The notes: a model not told the origin generated them from the letters alone. A stretch of DNA of 8,153 nt from Prolixibacteraceae bacterium (GCA_016788685.1 JAEUSS010000448.1:1-8153), one strand, 5' to 3'; shown: positions 1 through 7,953, counted from the stretch's first letter. Translations and numbers: made by a program.

Positions 1-28
1 GCTTTTGATGTTATTTGGCTTCAAACTA

Positions 29-1288
29 TTATAAGCCCAGTAAAACTTCTTCCGGAGTTCTTCCGCCGGTAAGCAGGCGCTCCGGGTTTTCAATCAGTTC
101 TTTCACTTTTACAAGGAATCCGACCGAGTCTTTCCCGTCGATAATGCGGTGATCATACGATAATGCCACGTACATCATCGGGCGGATTACAACCTGTCCA
201 TTGACTGCCACCGGACGATCGACGATGTTGTGCATGCCCAGAATCGCCGATTGCGGCGGATTGATGATCGGTGTCGACATCAATGATCCGAATGTACCTC
301 CGTTGGTAATGGTAAACGTGCCTCCTGTTAATTCCCCGATGGTAATTTTCTTCGTCCGGGCTTTTTCGGCCAGCACTTTCAGTTCAATTTCAATTTCGGC
401 TATGGTTTTGCTTTCAGTATTCCGGATAATCGGAACCATCAGGCCTTTGGGAGTCTTCACAGCGATGCCTATATCAACAAACTCAGGCGAAATAATTTCT
501 TCGCCGTCAATCTGCGAATTGATTGTCGGATGGTACTGCATAGCTTCGGCTGCAGCCTTTGAAAACAAGGACATAAACCCCAGTTTCAGTCCGTATTTCT
601 CAACAAACTTATTCTGAAGTTTCGAACGCATTTCCATCACCCGGCTCATATCAATTTCGTTAAACGTAGTGAGCATAGCCGTTTCGTTTTTCACGGCAAC
701 CAAACGCTCACTCAGTTTACGGCGCAAAGAGGTCATTTTCTCGCTTTTCTCTGCACGCGAGTACAACTTCTTCTCCGGAACAGAGGCTTGATCTTCGGGC
801 TTCGGGAGAGCCATCACAGCCTCAATATCTCCTTTCGAAATACGATGCAAGCCGTTTAGCACTTCCTCCATCGAAAGATGATAATCTTCCATCATTTTAC
901 GTGCTACCGAAGTTACTTTAACATTTGCAGCTTCCGGAGCAACTTTCTTTTCGGCTACAACAGACGTTTCGGCTACCTGAACATCTCCGCCACTAGGCCG
1001 GGCAAACAATTCAGAAGCAAGCGGCTCCTTCTCTTTGCTTTTCGCCGGAACAACAGCAGTATCTATTGTACAGGCAACAACGCCGACAGCAACACGCTCT
1101 CCTTCAGGAACAATTATTTTTATCTGCCCGCTTTCTGCGGCAGATAAAGTTAATGTTGCTTTATCCGATTCTATTTCGGCTACCTCCTGATCCTTTTCGA
1201 CCAGATCTCCGTCGGCAACCAACCATTTTCCCAGTTCAACTTCAGTAATGGATTCGCCGGGTGTAGGCACTTTTATTTCGATTAACAT
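29..1288 (-). CDS. sucB: 2-oxoglutarate dehydrogenase E2 component, dihydrolipoyllysine-residue succinyltransferase
   Basis: This 419-residue cytoplasmic protein transfers the succinyl group from E1 to coenzyme A through a lipoyl-lysine arm and forms the core of the 2-oxoglutarate dehydrogenase complex of the TCA cycle. A single lipoyl domain lies at about residues 1-77, with the lipoylated lysine at K43 in ESDKATL. A charged linker follows, then a peripheral-subunit-binding segment (about 123-160) and the acyltransferase domain (about 180-419). The catalytic motif SYDHRIIDG at 377-385 supplies H380 and D384; TFTITNGG is at 324-331. The length is close to E. coli SucB (405). The subunit-binding segment is divergent: [10 protein letters not shown] is recognisable, but the usual glycine-rich GTGKGGRI-like stretch is replaced by [12 protein letters not shown]. 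The ATG at 1288 begins directly with the lipoyl domain ([14 protein letters not shown]) and has A at -3 but no Shine-Dalgarno motif. It lies 20 bp behind sucA, which supports succinyl specificity over a pyruvate or branched-chain E2. No terminator is visible in the 28 bp before the window edge. Confidence 0.95.
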   Translation of the reverse strand: MLIEIKVPTPGESITEVELGKWLVADGDLVEKDQEVAEIESDKATLTLSAAESGQIKIIVPEGERVAVGVVACTIDTAVVPAKSKEKEPLASELFARPSGGDVQVAETSVVAEKKVAPEAANVKVTSVARKMMEDYHLSMEEVLNGLHRISKGDIEAVMALPKPEDQASVPEKKLYSRAEKSEKMTSLRRKLSERLVAVKNETAMLTTFNEIDMSRVMEMRSKLQNKFVEKYGLKLGFMSLFSKAAAEAMQYHPTINSQIDGEEIISPEFVDIGIAVKTPKGLMVPIIRNTESKTIAEIEIELKVLAEKARTKKITIGELTGGTFTITNGGTFGSLMSTPIINPPQSAILGMHNIVDRPVAVNGQVVIRPMMYVALSYDHRIIDGKDSVGFLVKVKELIENPERLLTGGRTPEEVLLGL

Positions 1289-1308
1289 ACTTGGTTTTTT
1301 ATTTGAGT

Positions 1309-4035
1309 TTATGCTAATACTCTTTCCTCAAAAACAGTATCCAGAATTCTTTTCAACCGTGTATTATGCTGATACATCAGTCCGCCTGCCGGGCTGGCAC
1401 TTGCCGGGCGCGAAATCAACTTAAAGGGAACATCGGGCAAAAAACGTTTGATGTGTTGCCACGCCCCCATGTTGGACGGTTCATCCTGAACCCATAAAAC
1501 TTCGGCGGCCGGATTTTTGGCAATAATCGACCGGATTTGCCCGTCAGGCAGCGGGAACAACTGTTCAACCCGTATAATCGCGATATTTAACAAGCCCTCT
1601 TCAGTCTGGCGTTTATGCAAGTCGTAATACAATTTTCCGAAGGTAAAGACCACCTTACTTATCTTTTCCGGGTGCGGTACTGCGTCCTCTATAATTTCCT
1701 GAAATGATCCTTCGGCCAGTTCGTCAACCGAAGAGGTTACCATCGGATGGCGCAACAGGCTTTTCGGCGTAAACACAACCAGCGGAATACGCACGTTCCA
1801 GTGCAACTGACGCCGCAGCAAATGGAACATGTTGGCCGGTGTTGTCGGAACAACAACCTGAATATTATTATCGGCTACAAGGTTTAAAAACCGCTCGATA
1901 CGACCACTCGAATGTTCGGGTCCCTGACCTTCATAACCGTGCGGAAGGTACATGACCAATCCGTTCATCATTCCCCATTTTTCAAAGGCCGATGAAATGT
2001 ACTGATCGAAAATCACCTGGGCCACATTGGCGAAATCGCCAAACTGAGCCTCCCAGATAGTCAATCCTTTCGGGCTGGTCAGGGCATACCCGTATTCAAA
2101 GCCGAGGACTCCATACTCTGACAAGAGTGAGTTAAAAACATGAAAATCGGCCTGTTTTTCACTGACATTCTTTAGCGGATAATATTTCTCATCGGTATCT
2201 TCAACCACAAACGAGGCGTGGCGGTGCGCAAATGTTCCGCGCTCCGAATCCTGGCCGCTCAGCCTGACCGGATGTCCCTCTTCAAGCAAAGTTCCGTAGG
2301 CAAGCAACTCGGCCATTGCCCAGTCCATCCGGTTATCCAGCATCATCATACGGCGATCTTCGACAATCCGGTCAATTTTCTTAAAGAACTTCTTGCCTGC
2401 AGGTAAAGCATTGATCCGCTCGGCAATGCGCAACAGTTCGCTTTTCGGGACACCTGTTTTAACAGGTTTTATCAGGTCAGTTTTTGCGGGATTCTCAAAA
2501 TCATGATACTCTCCTTTCAGGAAACGCCTAACCTTTACTTTATCAATTTTTTCTGATTCTTTGTACTTTTCTTCCAGGAACTGATCAAATTCCTGATTTA
2601 AGCCCGAAGACTCAGCCAGACTCATCACGCCCAGCGCATCCAGCTTATCCGCATAAATATCGCGCGGATTGCGGTGCTTTTCAATTGCCTTATACAACAA
2701 GGGTTGCGTAAAACGAGGCTCATCCCCTTCGTTATGCCCATACTTACGATAGCATAAAATATCGATAAATACATCCGAATGAAATTTCTGGCGAAATTCC
2801 ATTGCCAGTTTCACGGTATAAATAATGGCTTCAACATCATCGCCGTTCACATGAAAAACGGGGGAACGGGTTACTTTGGCCACGTCGGTACAATACGTAC
2901 TTGAACGGGCGTCGAGGTAGTTGGTGGTAAACCCCACCTGATTGTTGATCACCAAATGGATCGTTCCTCCAGTTTTATAGCCAGCCAATTGCGACATCTG
3001 AATCACTTCGTACACTACGCCTTGTGTGGCAATGGCCGCATCACCATGAATAACAATCGGAGCTACTTTGCTGTAATCGCCTTTATATCTGGAATCGATC
3101 CGCGATCGCGACATTCCCTGCACCAACGGCGCAACAGTTTCGAGATGCGACGGGTTGGGCATCAGACTCAAATGAACTTTTTTACCCAGATCGGTCTCCA
3201 CATCATTTTCATAGCCAAGGTGGTATTTAACATCTCCCAACGATATTTCCTGCTCATATTCTGTTCCGACGAACTCTTTAAAAATATGCTCGTAAGGCTT
3301 TTCCATGATGTTGGCCAATACGTTGAGCCGGCCCCGGTGAGCCATGCCAATGATAAATTCACTGATTCCCAGCTCGGCGCCATGTTCTATAACGGCATCC
3401 AGCGCCGGAATCAGCGCTTCGCCCCCCTCAAGCGAAAAACGTTTTTGCCCGACAAATTTTTTATGAATGAAACTTTCGAAGCCTACTGCAATTTTCAGGT
3501 GATAGTATATATGCTTATGTTTTTCCGGGGTGAACGTTTGCGAGTTGCGTGTCGACTCCATTTTGAGTTTCAGCCATTCAATAAGTTGAGGATCGCGCAT
3601 AAAAACATATTCTACACCTATCGACTGGCAATAAGTCGCTTCCAAATGCTCGACAATCGTCCGAAGCGAAGACGGGCCGATCCCGATATTATTTCCCGCC
3701 TGGAAGACAGTATCCAGATCGGATTTCTGTAATCCGAAATTTTCGATATCCAGAGTTGGCAAGTACTTCCTCCGCGAACGCACCGGGTTGGTTTTGGTAA
3801 ATAAATGTCCCCGCTGACGATAGCCATGAATCAGGTTCAGAATGGCAAACTCCTTGTCCATTTTCTCATCTGGCTTAACCTGACTGCTGTCAGCAAAGTT
3901 CTTTCTGGCAAATTCGAAACCGGCAAAAAAATTCCTCCAGCTCGCATCCACCGACTCAGGATCAATCAGATAAGAGGAATACAACTCTTCAATGGCAGCG
4001 ATTTCCTGGTTTCCGACTTGTGAAAATTTATCCAT
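1309..4035 (-). CDS. sucA: 2-oxoglutarate dehydrogenase E1 component (thiamine diphosphate-dependent decarboxylase)
   Basis: This 908-residue protein decarboxylates 2-oxoglutarate on thiamine diphosphate and reductively succinylates the lipoyl arm of SucB. Residues 1-40 match the short E1 N-terminal segment that docks to E2 ([21 protein letters not shown] region). Family motifs then appear in order: [10 protein letters not shown] 201-210, HRGRLNVL 233-240, NPSHLE 294-299, the cofactor/metal site GDAA 331-334, INNQVGFTT 363-371 and HNEGDEP 434-440. The transketolase-like pyrimidine-binding half carries [14 protein letters not shown] 594-607, [10 protein letters not shown] 661-670 and [13 protein letters not shown] 698-710, and the E1 C-terminal domain follows. 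H233 and H297 align by motif with the substrate-binding histidines I recall from E. coli SucA. The length is near the family norm (933 in E. coli), and there is no break in frame. The ATG at 4035 has A at -3 and no Shine-Dalgarno motif. It is the first gene of a sucA-sucB operon with a long leader, and its best promoter candidate overlaps that of the divergent hydrolase. Confidence 0.97.
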   Translation of the reverse strand: MDKFSQVGNQEIAAIEELYSSYLIDPESVDASWRNFFAGFEFARKNFADSSQVKPDEKMDKEFAILNLIHGYRQRGHLFTKTNPVRSRRKYLPTLDIENFGLQKSDLDTVFQAGNNIGIGPSSLRTIVEHLEATYCQSIGVEYVFMRDPQLIEWLKLKMESTRNSQTFTPEKHKHIYYHLKIAVGFESFIHKKFVGQKRFSLEGGEALIPALDAVIEHGAELGISEFIIGMAHRGRLNVLANIMEKPYEHIFKEFVGTEYEQEISLGDVKYHLGYENDVETDLGKKVHLSLMPNPSHLETVAPLVQGMSRSRIDSRYKGDYSKVAPIVIHGDAAIATQGVVYEVIQMSQLAGYKTGGTIHLVINNQVGFTTNYLDARSSTYCTDVAKVTRSPVFHVNGDDVEAIIYTVKLAMEFRQKFHSDVFIDILCYRKYGHNEGDEPRFTQPLLYKAIEKHRNPRDIYADKLDALGVMSLAESSGLNQEFDQFLEEKYKESEKIDKVKVRRFLKGEYHDFENPAKTDLIKPVKTGVPKSELLRIAERINALPAGKKFFKKIDRIVEDRRMMMLDNRMDWAMAELLAYGTLLEEGHPVRLSGQDSERGTFAHRHASFVVEDTDEKYYPLKNVSEKQADFHVFNSLLSEYGVLGFEYGYALTSPKGLTIWEAQFGDFANVAQVIFDQYISSAFEKWGMMNGLVMYLPHGYEGQGPEHSSGRIERFLNLVADNNIQVVVPTTPANMFHLLRRQLHWNVRIPLVVFTPKSLLRHPMVTSSVDELAEGSFQEIIEDAVPHPEKISKVVFTFGKLYYDLHKRQTEEGLLNIAIIRVEQLFPLPDGQIRSIIAKNPAAEVLWVQDEPSNMGAWQHIKRFLPDVPFKLISRPASASPAGGLMYQHNTRLKRILDTVFEERVLA

Positions 4036-4061
4036 AGTTGAATGATTGGTTTTTTCAGTAT

Positions 4062-4104
4062 TTTAAAGTAAGCATTTAAAGTAACAAATACCAATTTTTA
4101 AAGT
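4062..4104. repeat. TTTAAAGT direct repeats in the sucA leader
   Basis: TTTAAAGTAA occurs exactly at 4062-4071 and 4075-4084, and the shorter TTTAAAGT recurs at 4097-4104. A degenerate TTTAAAAT lies at 4158-4165. Read on the sucA strand the unit is ACTTTAAA. The start-to-start distances are 13 and 22 bp. They may be binding sites for a regulator, but the region is AT-rich and chance recurrence is possible. Confidence 0.4.
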
Positions 4105-4107
4105 TTA

Positions 4108-4125
4108 TCCGGAAGCAAATCCGGA
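4108..4125. repeat. TCCGGA hairpin / double palindrome in the sucA leader
   Basis: Two copies of the self-complementary hexamer TCCGGA (4108-4113 and 4120-4125) flank a 6-nt AGCAAA spacer. They can be read as a perfect 6-bp stem-loop or as two palindromic protein-binding half-sites 12 bp apart. No T-run follows on either strand, so it is not an intrinsic terminator. Confidence 0.45.
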
Positions 4126-4264
4126 CTGCACATTTCAACCATTAACCGATCAAGTTGTTTAAAATTTTTGCCGCCGAGAGACTCTTTTTGTCACTAAAAA
4201 ACATGCATCACCAGACCATCATTTCCTCAGGAAACATATAAACCGGCATTTTCACACATAATCG

Positions 4265-4295
4265 TTTGATATACAAGCAAAATTATTTAGTTTCG
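4265..4295 (+). promoter_or_regulatory. candidate Bacteroidota-type promoter for the hydrolase gene
   Basis: TTTG at 4265-4268 is followed after exactly 19 nt by TAGTTTCG at 4288-4295, one mismatch from TAnnTTTG. A start near 4301 would give a leader of about 27 nt. The element overlaps the opposite-facing sucA candidate, so RNA polymerase could hardly occupy both at once. Confidence 0.55.
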
Positions 4296-4308
4296 CAATA
4301 CAAACAAC
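4278..4308 (-). promoter_or_regulatory. candidate Bacteroidota-type promoter for sucA-sucB
   Basis: On the minus strand the -7 box TAATTTTG (4285 to 4278) matches the Bacteroidota consensus TAnnTTTG perfectly. A GTTG at 4308 to 4305 gives the -33 element with a 19-nt spacer. Transcription would start near 4270, leaving a leader of roughly 235 nt before the sucA ATG. I saw no better match closer to the gene. Confidence 0.5.
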
Positions 4309-4327
4309 CCTACAAAGCAAATCGGTT

Positions 4328-5353
4328 ATGATGAAGTTTATGCTGGTTATTTTCGCCATTGCCTGTACATTAATTATCGTTTATATATCAGGTCCGTCGT
4401 TTTCCAAGCCAATACTAAACAACACGCTCCCTAACCTTCAGCTTCAGGCTTCCGAATTTGAATCCTACCTGAAAACCAAAGAATCGGGACTGAAGATTAA
4501 ACCCGACAATGAAGGCCGCATATTCTGGGCAAACGACAGCCTGAAAAACAAAACTCCATACTGTTTGCTTTATCTCCACGGTTTTTCGGCCTGTTGGTAC
4601 GAAGGCAGTCCGGTACACACCGATTTTGCCCGCCGCTACGGCATGAATCTTTATGCCCCGCTGCTCGCGTCTCATGGCATTGACACTACCGAAGCGCTTA
4701 TTGACATGACCCCTGACCGGCTCTACGACTCGGCTAAAGAAGCGCTGGTTGCCGCCCGGTCGTTAGGCGACAAAGTGATCCTGATGGGAACTTCAACCGG
4801 AGGAACACTTATGCTAAAACTGGCCGCTGACTTCCCGGAGTTAACGGAAGGACTCATCTTGCTTTCACCCAATATTGAAATTAATAATCCGGCAGCATTT
4901 CTGCTCAGCAAACCTTGGGGATTACAGGTTGCCCGCAGCTTCTACAAAGGGAAATACCGCGAAACCAATACCGACAAAAACTCTGAAGATTGCCGGTACT
5001 GGAACTGCAAATACCGCCTCGAAGCTACCGTGTACCTGCAACAATTGGTTGAAGCAACGATGAATAAGAAGACTTTTTCGAAGATTAACAAACCGGTATT
5101 TCTGGGTTATTATTACAAAGACAAAGACAATCAGGATCAGGTTGTCCGCGTGGATGCCATGCTCCAAATGTTCGATGAGCTCGCCACCCCTGAAGATCTG
5201 AAGCAAAAAGTTGCGTTTCCGGAAGCCGGAAGTCATCCCATCGGCAGCAAATTATTTTCAAAAGCCTGGAAAGACGTCGAAACTGCAAGTTTTTTATTCG
5301 CAGAACAAAAACTGGGACTTGTTCCGGTTACAGGAGAGCTACAAGCTCAATAG
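4328..5353 (+). CDS. membrane-anchored alpha/beta hydrolase, substrate unknown
   Basis: This 341-residue protein has an alpha/beta-hydrolase fold resembling monoacylglycerol lipase/carboxylesterase-type enzymes, but I cannot name the substrate. Residues 4-20 form one hydrophobic segment after MMK, best read as an uncleaved N-terminal anchor. The catalytic body should then lie on the far side of the inner membrane. LHGF at 83-86 is the usual oxyanion-hole strand turn. GTSTGG at 154-159 is the nucleophile elbow with S156, and GSHPIG at 301-306 supplies the likely catalytic histidine H303. The acid is not certain: D266, D268 and D270 in KDKDNQD fall in the right region. A probable cap occupies about 182-245 and contains C222 and C227. 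Adjacent ATG codons at 4328 and 4331 are both possible starts; the second has A at -3. The gene stands alone, divergent from sucA and convergent with rimO. C13 in AIAC resembles a lipobox, but hydrophobic residues continue past it. Confidence 0.85.
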   Translation: MMKFMLVIFAIACTLIIVYISGPSFSKPILNNTLPNLQLQASEFESYLKTKESGLKIKPDNEGRIFWANDSLKNKTPYCLLYLHGFSACWYEGSPVHTDFARRYGMNLYAPLLASHGIDTTEALIDMTPDRLYDSAKEALVAARSLGDKVILMGTSTGGTLMLKLAADFPELTEGLILLSPNIEINNPAAFLLSKPWGLQVARSFYKGKYRETNTDKNSEDCRYWNCKYRLEATVYLQQLVEATMNKKTFSKINKPVFLGYYYKDKDNQDQVVRVDAMLQMFDELATPEDLKQKVAFPEAGSHPIGSKLFSKAWKDVETASFLFAEQKLGLVPVTGELQAQ

Positions 5354-5379
5354 CCAGAAAGACGGCCCCTGATCTGGTG

Positions 5380-6693
5380 CTACACCCTCAGCATAGTTGA
5401 ACTCACTCTTCCATACAAATCAAACTCTTCGGAACCAGTAATTTCAACCAGGCAGAATTGCCCTTTTTTCAGAGGAACTTCCTTACTGATCAACACTTCG
5501 CCATCCACTTCAGGAGAATCAGACTCCGTTCGTCCGACGTAAAATTCATCGTCTTCGCGGTCGACGATTACTTTCAATGTCTGCCCGACTTTGGCAGCAT
5601 TGAGCTGCGATGAAATAATCTGCTGAATTCCCATCAGCTCTTCCTGACGAGCCTGTTTCACATCTTCCGGAACGTCATCCGAGTACTTATTGTAACCGTA
5701 AGTCCCCTCTTCGTGCGAATAAGTAAATGCCCCCAACCGGTCAAACCGGTGTTTGACTACAAAGTTCTTCAGTTGCTCAAAATCCTCCTCCGTCTCACCC
5801 GGATGGCCGACCAACATGGTCGTACGAATCGCAATTCCGGGAACCTCTTCCCTTATTTTCTGGAGCAAAGCCTCGGTTTCTTCGGTCGTTACGTGGCGCA
5901 ACATGTGTTTCAGCACATTATTAGAGCTATGCTGAAGCGGAATATCAATATAACGGCAAAGTTTGGGAACCGACTTGAACAAGGGAAGAATATCCATCGG
6001 AAACTTGGTGGGATACAGGTAATGGAGGCGAATCCATTCAATTCCGTCAACTTCGGCAATTTTCTGAATCAATTCAGCTAACATTCCTTTTCCGTACAAA
6101 TCAATGCCGTAATACGACAAGTCCTGGGCGATCAGCAGGATTTCTTTCACCCCGTTCTTTGCCAAATATCTGGCTTCTTTCACCAAATCGTCCATTGACT
6201 TTGACCTGTGTTTTCCGGTCATGCCCGGAATGGCGCAAAAAGCACAAACGCGGTTACAGCCTTCTGAAATCTTCAGGTAAGCAAAATGTGAAGGTGTAGT
6301 AATCTTCCGCTCGTATATAAATTCCGGACGATATGTCGCTTTTAATTCGCCCACCAAAGCTTTCAGGTCAAACTTTCCGAAGAACTTATCAACCTCAGGA
6401 ACTTCTTTTTCCAGATCGGTTTTGTAGCGCTCCGAAAGACAACCCATCACGTACAATTTATCGATATCGCCACGGCTTTTGGCATCTACAAACTGGAGGA
6501 TGGTGTTAACAGATTCTTCTTTGGCATCGTGGATAAACCCGCAGGTATTGATTACAACAATGTCCGAGTCGGCATCATTTGAGTCGTGTACCACATCAAA
6601 CCCATCCATCGAAAGCTGGTTAAGCAAAACCTCAGAATCAACCAGATTTTTCGAACACCCCAAAGTCACGACGTTTACTTTTTGCTTCTTCAT
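5380..6693 (-). CDS. rimO: ribosomal protein S12 methylthiotransferase (radical SAM)
   Basis: This 437-residue iron-sulfur enzyme adds a methylthio group to a conserved aspartate of ribosomal protein S12. The N-terminal UPF0004 domain (about 5-120) has the three cysteines that bind the auxiliary cluster: C13 in LGCSKN, C51 in NTCGF and C85 in MGCLSERY. The radical SAM core (about 135-360) has the CxxxCxxC motif at C146, C150 and C153 (CNRVCAFC). A C-terminal TRAM-like domain (about 370-437) completes the family layout. The start LGCSKNLVDSE and the overall length point to RimO rather than the tRNA enzyme MiaB. The ATG at 6693 has AAA immediately upstream and no Shine-Dalgarno motif. It lies 96 bp downstream of ftsY, with a large inverted repeat and no obvious separate promoter between them, so co-transcription with ftsY is likely. 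Its 3' end faces the hydrolase across 26 bp. Confidence 0.95.
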   Translation of the reverse strand: MKKQKVNVVTLGCSKNLVDSEVLLNQLSMDGFDVVHDSNDADSDIVVINTCGFIHDAKEESVNTILQFVDAKSRGDIDKLYVMGCLSERYKTDLEKEVPEVDKFFGKFDLKALVGELKATYRPEFIYERKITTPSHFAYLKISEGCNRVCAFCAIPGMTGKHRSKSMDDLVKEARYLAKNGVKEILLIAQDLSYYGIDLYGKGMLAELIQKIAEVDGIEWIRLHYLYPTKFPMDILPLFKSVPKLCRYIDIPLQHSSNNVLKHMLRHVTTEETEALLQKIREEVPGIAIRTTMLVGHPGETEEDFEQLKNFVVKHRFDRLGAFTYSHEEGTYGYNKYSDDVPEDVKQARQEELMGIQQIISSQLNAAKVGQTLKVIVDREDDEFYVGRTESDSPEVDGEVLISKEVPLKKGQFCLVEITGSEEFDLYGRVSSTMLRV

Positions 6694-6706
6694 TTTCTAT
6701 ATTTTA

Positions 6707-6776
6707 AAACCACATAGGCACACAGACCACATAGCTTGTTTTTTACTACTATGTGAACTATGTGCCTATGCGGTTT
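6707..6776. repeat. 70-bp compound inverted repeat of CTATGTG units between ftsY and rimO
   Basis: Two 28-nt arms (6707-6734 and 6749-6776) are complementary at 24 of 28 positions around a 14-nt loop. Each arm is itself made of three related heptamers of CTATGTG or its complement at roughly 9-bp spacing. The right arm reads CTATGTG, AA, CTATGTG, CC, then the variant TATGCGG. The left arm carries the variant CACACAG in its middle unit. In minus-strand RNA three of the four mismatches become G-U wobbles. No T-run follows, so it is not a classic terminator. It could be a dispersed intergenic palindrome (REP- or MITE-like) or an RNA processing and stability element in the ftsY-rimO transcript. 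Confidence 0.8.
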
Positions 6777-6789
6777 GTTCAAAATCTTC

Positions 6790-7740
6790 TTAACTAAACA
6801 GCGACTCTACAAATTCCTTTCGCCTGAAAATCTGCAAATCGTCCATTTTTTCGCCTATCCCGATATACTTCACCGGAATTTTAAACTGGTCAGAAATTCC
6901 GATGACCACCCCGCCTTTGGCGGTTCCGTCCAGTTTTGTAAGTACCAAAGCGGTTACTTCAGTTGCTTTGGTAAACTGCCTGGCCTGCTCAAAGGCATTC
7001 TGCCCGGTGGAACCATCAAGAATGAGTAAAACCTCGTGAGGTGCTGTTGGCACCACCTTTTTCATTACCGATTTGATTTTGCTAAGCTCATTCATCAGGT
7101 TCACTTTATTGTGCAAACGGCCGGCTGTATCGATAATTACCACATCGGCTCCCTGAGCTTTAGCCGACGAAAGCGTATCGTATGCTACCGAAGCCGGATC
7201 GGCTCCCATGATCTGTTTAACAAGCGGCACCTGAACGCGGTCGGCCCAAATCTGTAACTGGTCGATGGCGGCTGCTCTGAAAGTATCTGCAGCGCCAAGC
7301 ACGACCTTTTTACCTGCAGCTTTAAACTGATAAGCCATTTTTCCGATGGTTGTGGTTTTACCTACTCCGTTCACCCCGACAACCATAATCACATAGGGTT
7401 CGTTACTTTCCGGAAGATCAAAATCAGACACGTCGTTGCTGTTATTCTCTTCGAGCAACCCGGTTATTTCTTCTTTTAATATGGAATTCAATTCCGAAGT
7501 TCCCATGAATTTATCTGCTGCAACGCGTTTCTCGATACGCTCGATGATCTTTAATGTGGTTTCAACACCAACATCCGACGAGATCAGGATTTCCTCCAGA
7601 TTATCCAGGACTTCATCATCAACTTTTGATTTACCAATGATAGCGCGCCCAATCTTTGTAAAGACACTTTCTTTGGTTTTTGCAAGTCCTTGATCCAGAC
7701 TTTCTTTCTTCTTGCTGTTAAAAATTCCGAAAATACCCAT
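6790..7740 (-). CDS. ftsY: signal recognition particle receptor GTPase FtsY
   Basis: The 316-residue receptor for the signal recognition particle docks ribosome-nascent-chain complexes at the inner membrane. Residues 1-20 (MGIFGIF, then a lysine-rich stretch) form a short membrane-associating helix in place of the long acidic A domain of E. coli FtsY (497 residues). The N domain spans about 20-100. The G domain has P-loop GVNGVGKTTT 122-131, the I-box motif DTFRAAA 152-158, DTAGR 204-208, TKLDG 268-272 with TAKGG after it, and GIGE 294-297. FtsY rather than Ffh is shown by the absence of a methionine-rich M domain. I place the start at the ATG at 7740. The frame stays open to a GTG at 7749, but that start would add only MLL before the family-typical MGIF. 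It is preceded by a promoter candidate and by the terminator of the ribosomal-protein transcript, and is followed by rimO. Confidence 0.96.
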   Translation of the reverse strand: MGIFGIFNSKKKESLDQGLAKTKESVFTKIGRAIIGKSKVDDEVLDNLEEILISSDVGVETTLKIIERIEKRVAADKFMGTSELNSILKEEITGLLEENNSNDVSDFDLPESNEPYVIMVVGVNGVGKTTTIGKMAYQFKAAGKKVVLGAADTFRAAAIDQLQIWADRVQVPLVKQIMGADPASVAYDTLSSAKAQGADVVIIDTAGRLHNKVNLMNELSKIKSVMKKVVPTAPHEVLLILDGSTGQNAFEQARQFTKATEVTALVLTKLDGTAKGGVVIGISDQFKIPVKYIGIGEKMDDLQIFRRKEFVESLFS

Positions 7741-7770
7741 AAGTAACACAATTTAAAGGGCTGTAATATA

Positions 7771-7801
7771 GCAATATAAAATGATCGGGCCGATACACAA
7801 A
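7771..7801 (-). promoter_or_regulatory. candidate promoter for ftsY-rimO
   Basis: On the minus strand TTTG (7801 to 7798) is followed after 19 nt by TATATTGC (7778 to 7771), which keeps the TA and first TT of TAnnTTTG but not the final TG. The predicted start would leave about 25 nt before the ftsY ATG. A short palindrome, ATCGG-G-CCGAT (7784-7794), sits in the spacer. The terminator upstream makes an independent promoter here likely. Confidence 0.4.
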
Positions 7802-7901
7802 CGATAAAGCACGGGCATCAACCGCTCTAATTTCAATATAAACTCTGAAAAAGACCTTTTAGACAGGTTTGCCCAGAGACCAATAAACATCAAAACTCAA
7901 T

Positions 7902-7934
7902 AAAAAAAGCCTTCACCGATGATGAAAGCTTTTT
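7902..7934 (-). terminator. intrinsic terminator of the rpmG-DUF4295 transcript
   Basis: Read on the minus strand, a 12-bp stem with one G-U pair (7934-7923 with 7915-7904) closes a 7-nt loop and runs into seven T residues (7908-7902). It lies 19 bp past the DUF4295 stop codon. The plus strand forms the same stem with one mismatch and a shorter T-run that the stem itself consumes, so minus-strand action is favoured. Confidence 0.85.
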
Positions 7935-7953
7935 CTTATAGAGAAAATTGGAT

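Larger units (their letters stand above)
4036..4327. other. divergent intergenic region between sucA and the hydrolase
   Basis: These 292 bp contain no credible gene. They hold a promoter candidate for each flanking gene, overlapping near the hydrolase end (4265-4308). They also hold a TCCGGA hairpin (4108-4125) and at least three copies of TTTAAAGT (4062, 4075 and 4097). Most of the region would be the untranslated leader of sucA if the minus-strand promoter is correct. Confidence 0.7.

Noticed and set aside
2956..3732. A 258-codon open frame on the plus strand opposite sucA
   Set aside because: It lies wholly antisense to the well-conserved E1 coding sequence and its translation has no recognisable domain. 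It is a by-product of codon use in sucA.
4328..4366. Lipoprotein signal in the hydrolase (C13 after AIA)
   Set aside because: The residues after C13 (TLIIVYI) stay strongly hydrophobic, which fits a continuous membrane anchor better than a cleaved lipoprotein signal.
5351..5382. Possible bidirectional terminator between the hydrolase and rimO stop codons
   Set aside because: CCAGA/TCTGG gives only a 5-bp stem with a 14-nt loop, extended by 3 bp across a 2-nt bulge formed by the two stop codons. No T-run follows on either strand.
6479..6793. A plus-strand open frame running from rimO through the CTATGTG palindrome towards ftsY
   Set aside because: It is antisense to the rimO N-terminus and then reads through the inverted repeat, with low-complexity translation and no family resemblance.
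7741..7749. GTG start for ftsY three codons upstream of the chosen ATG
   Set aside because: It adds only MLL before the conserved MGIF start, is a weaker start codon, and offers no ribosome-binding advantage.
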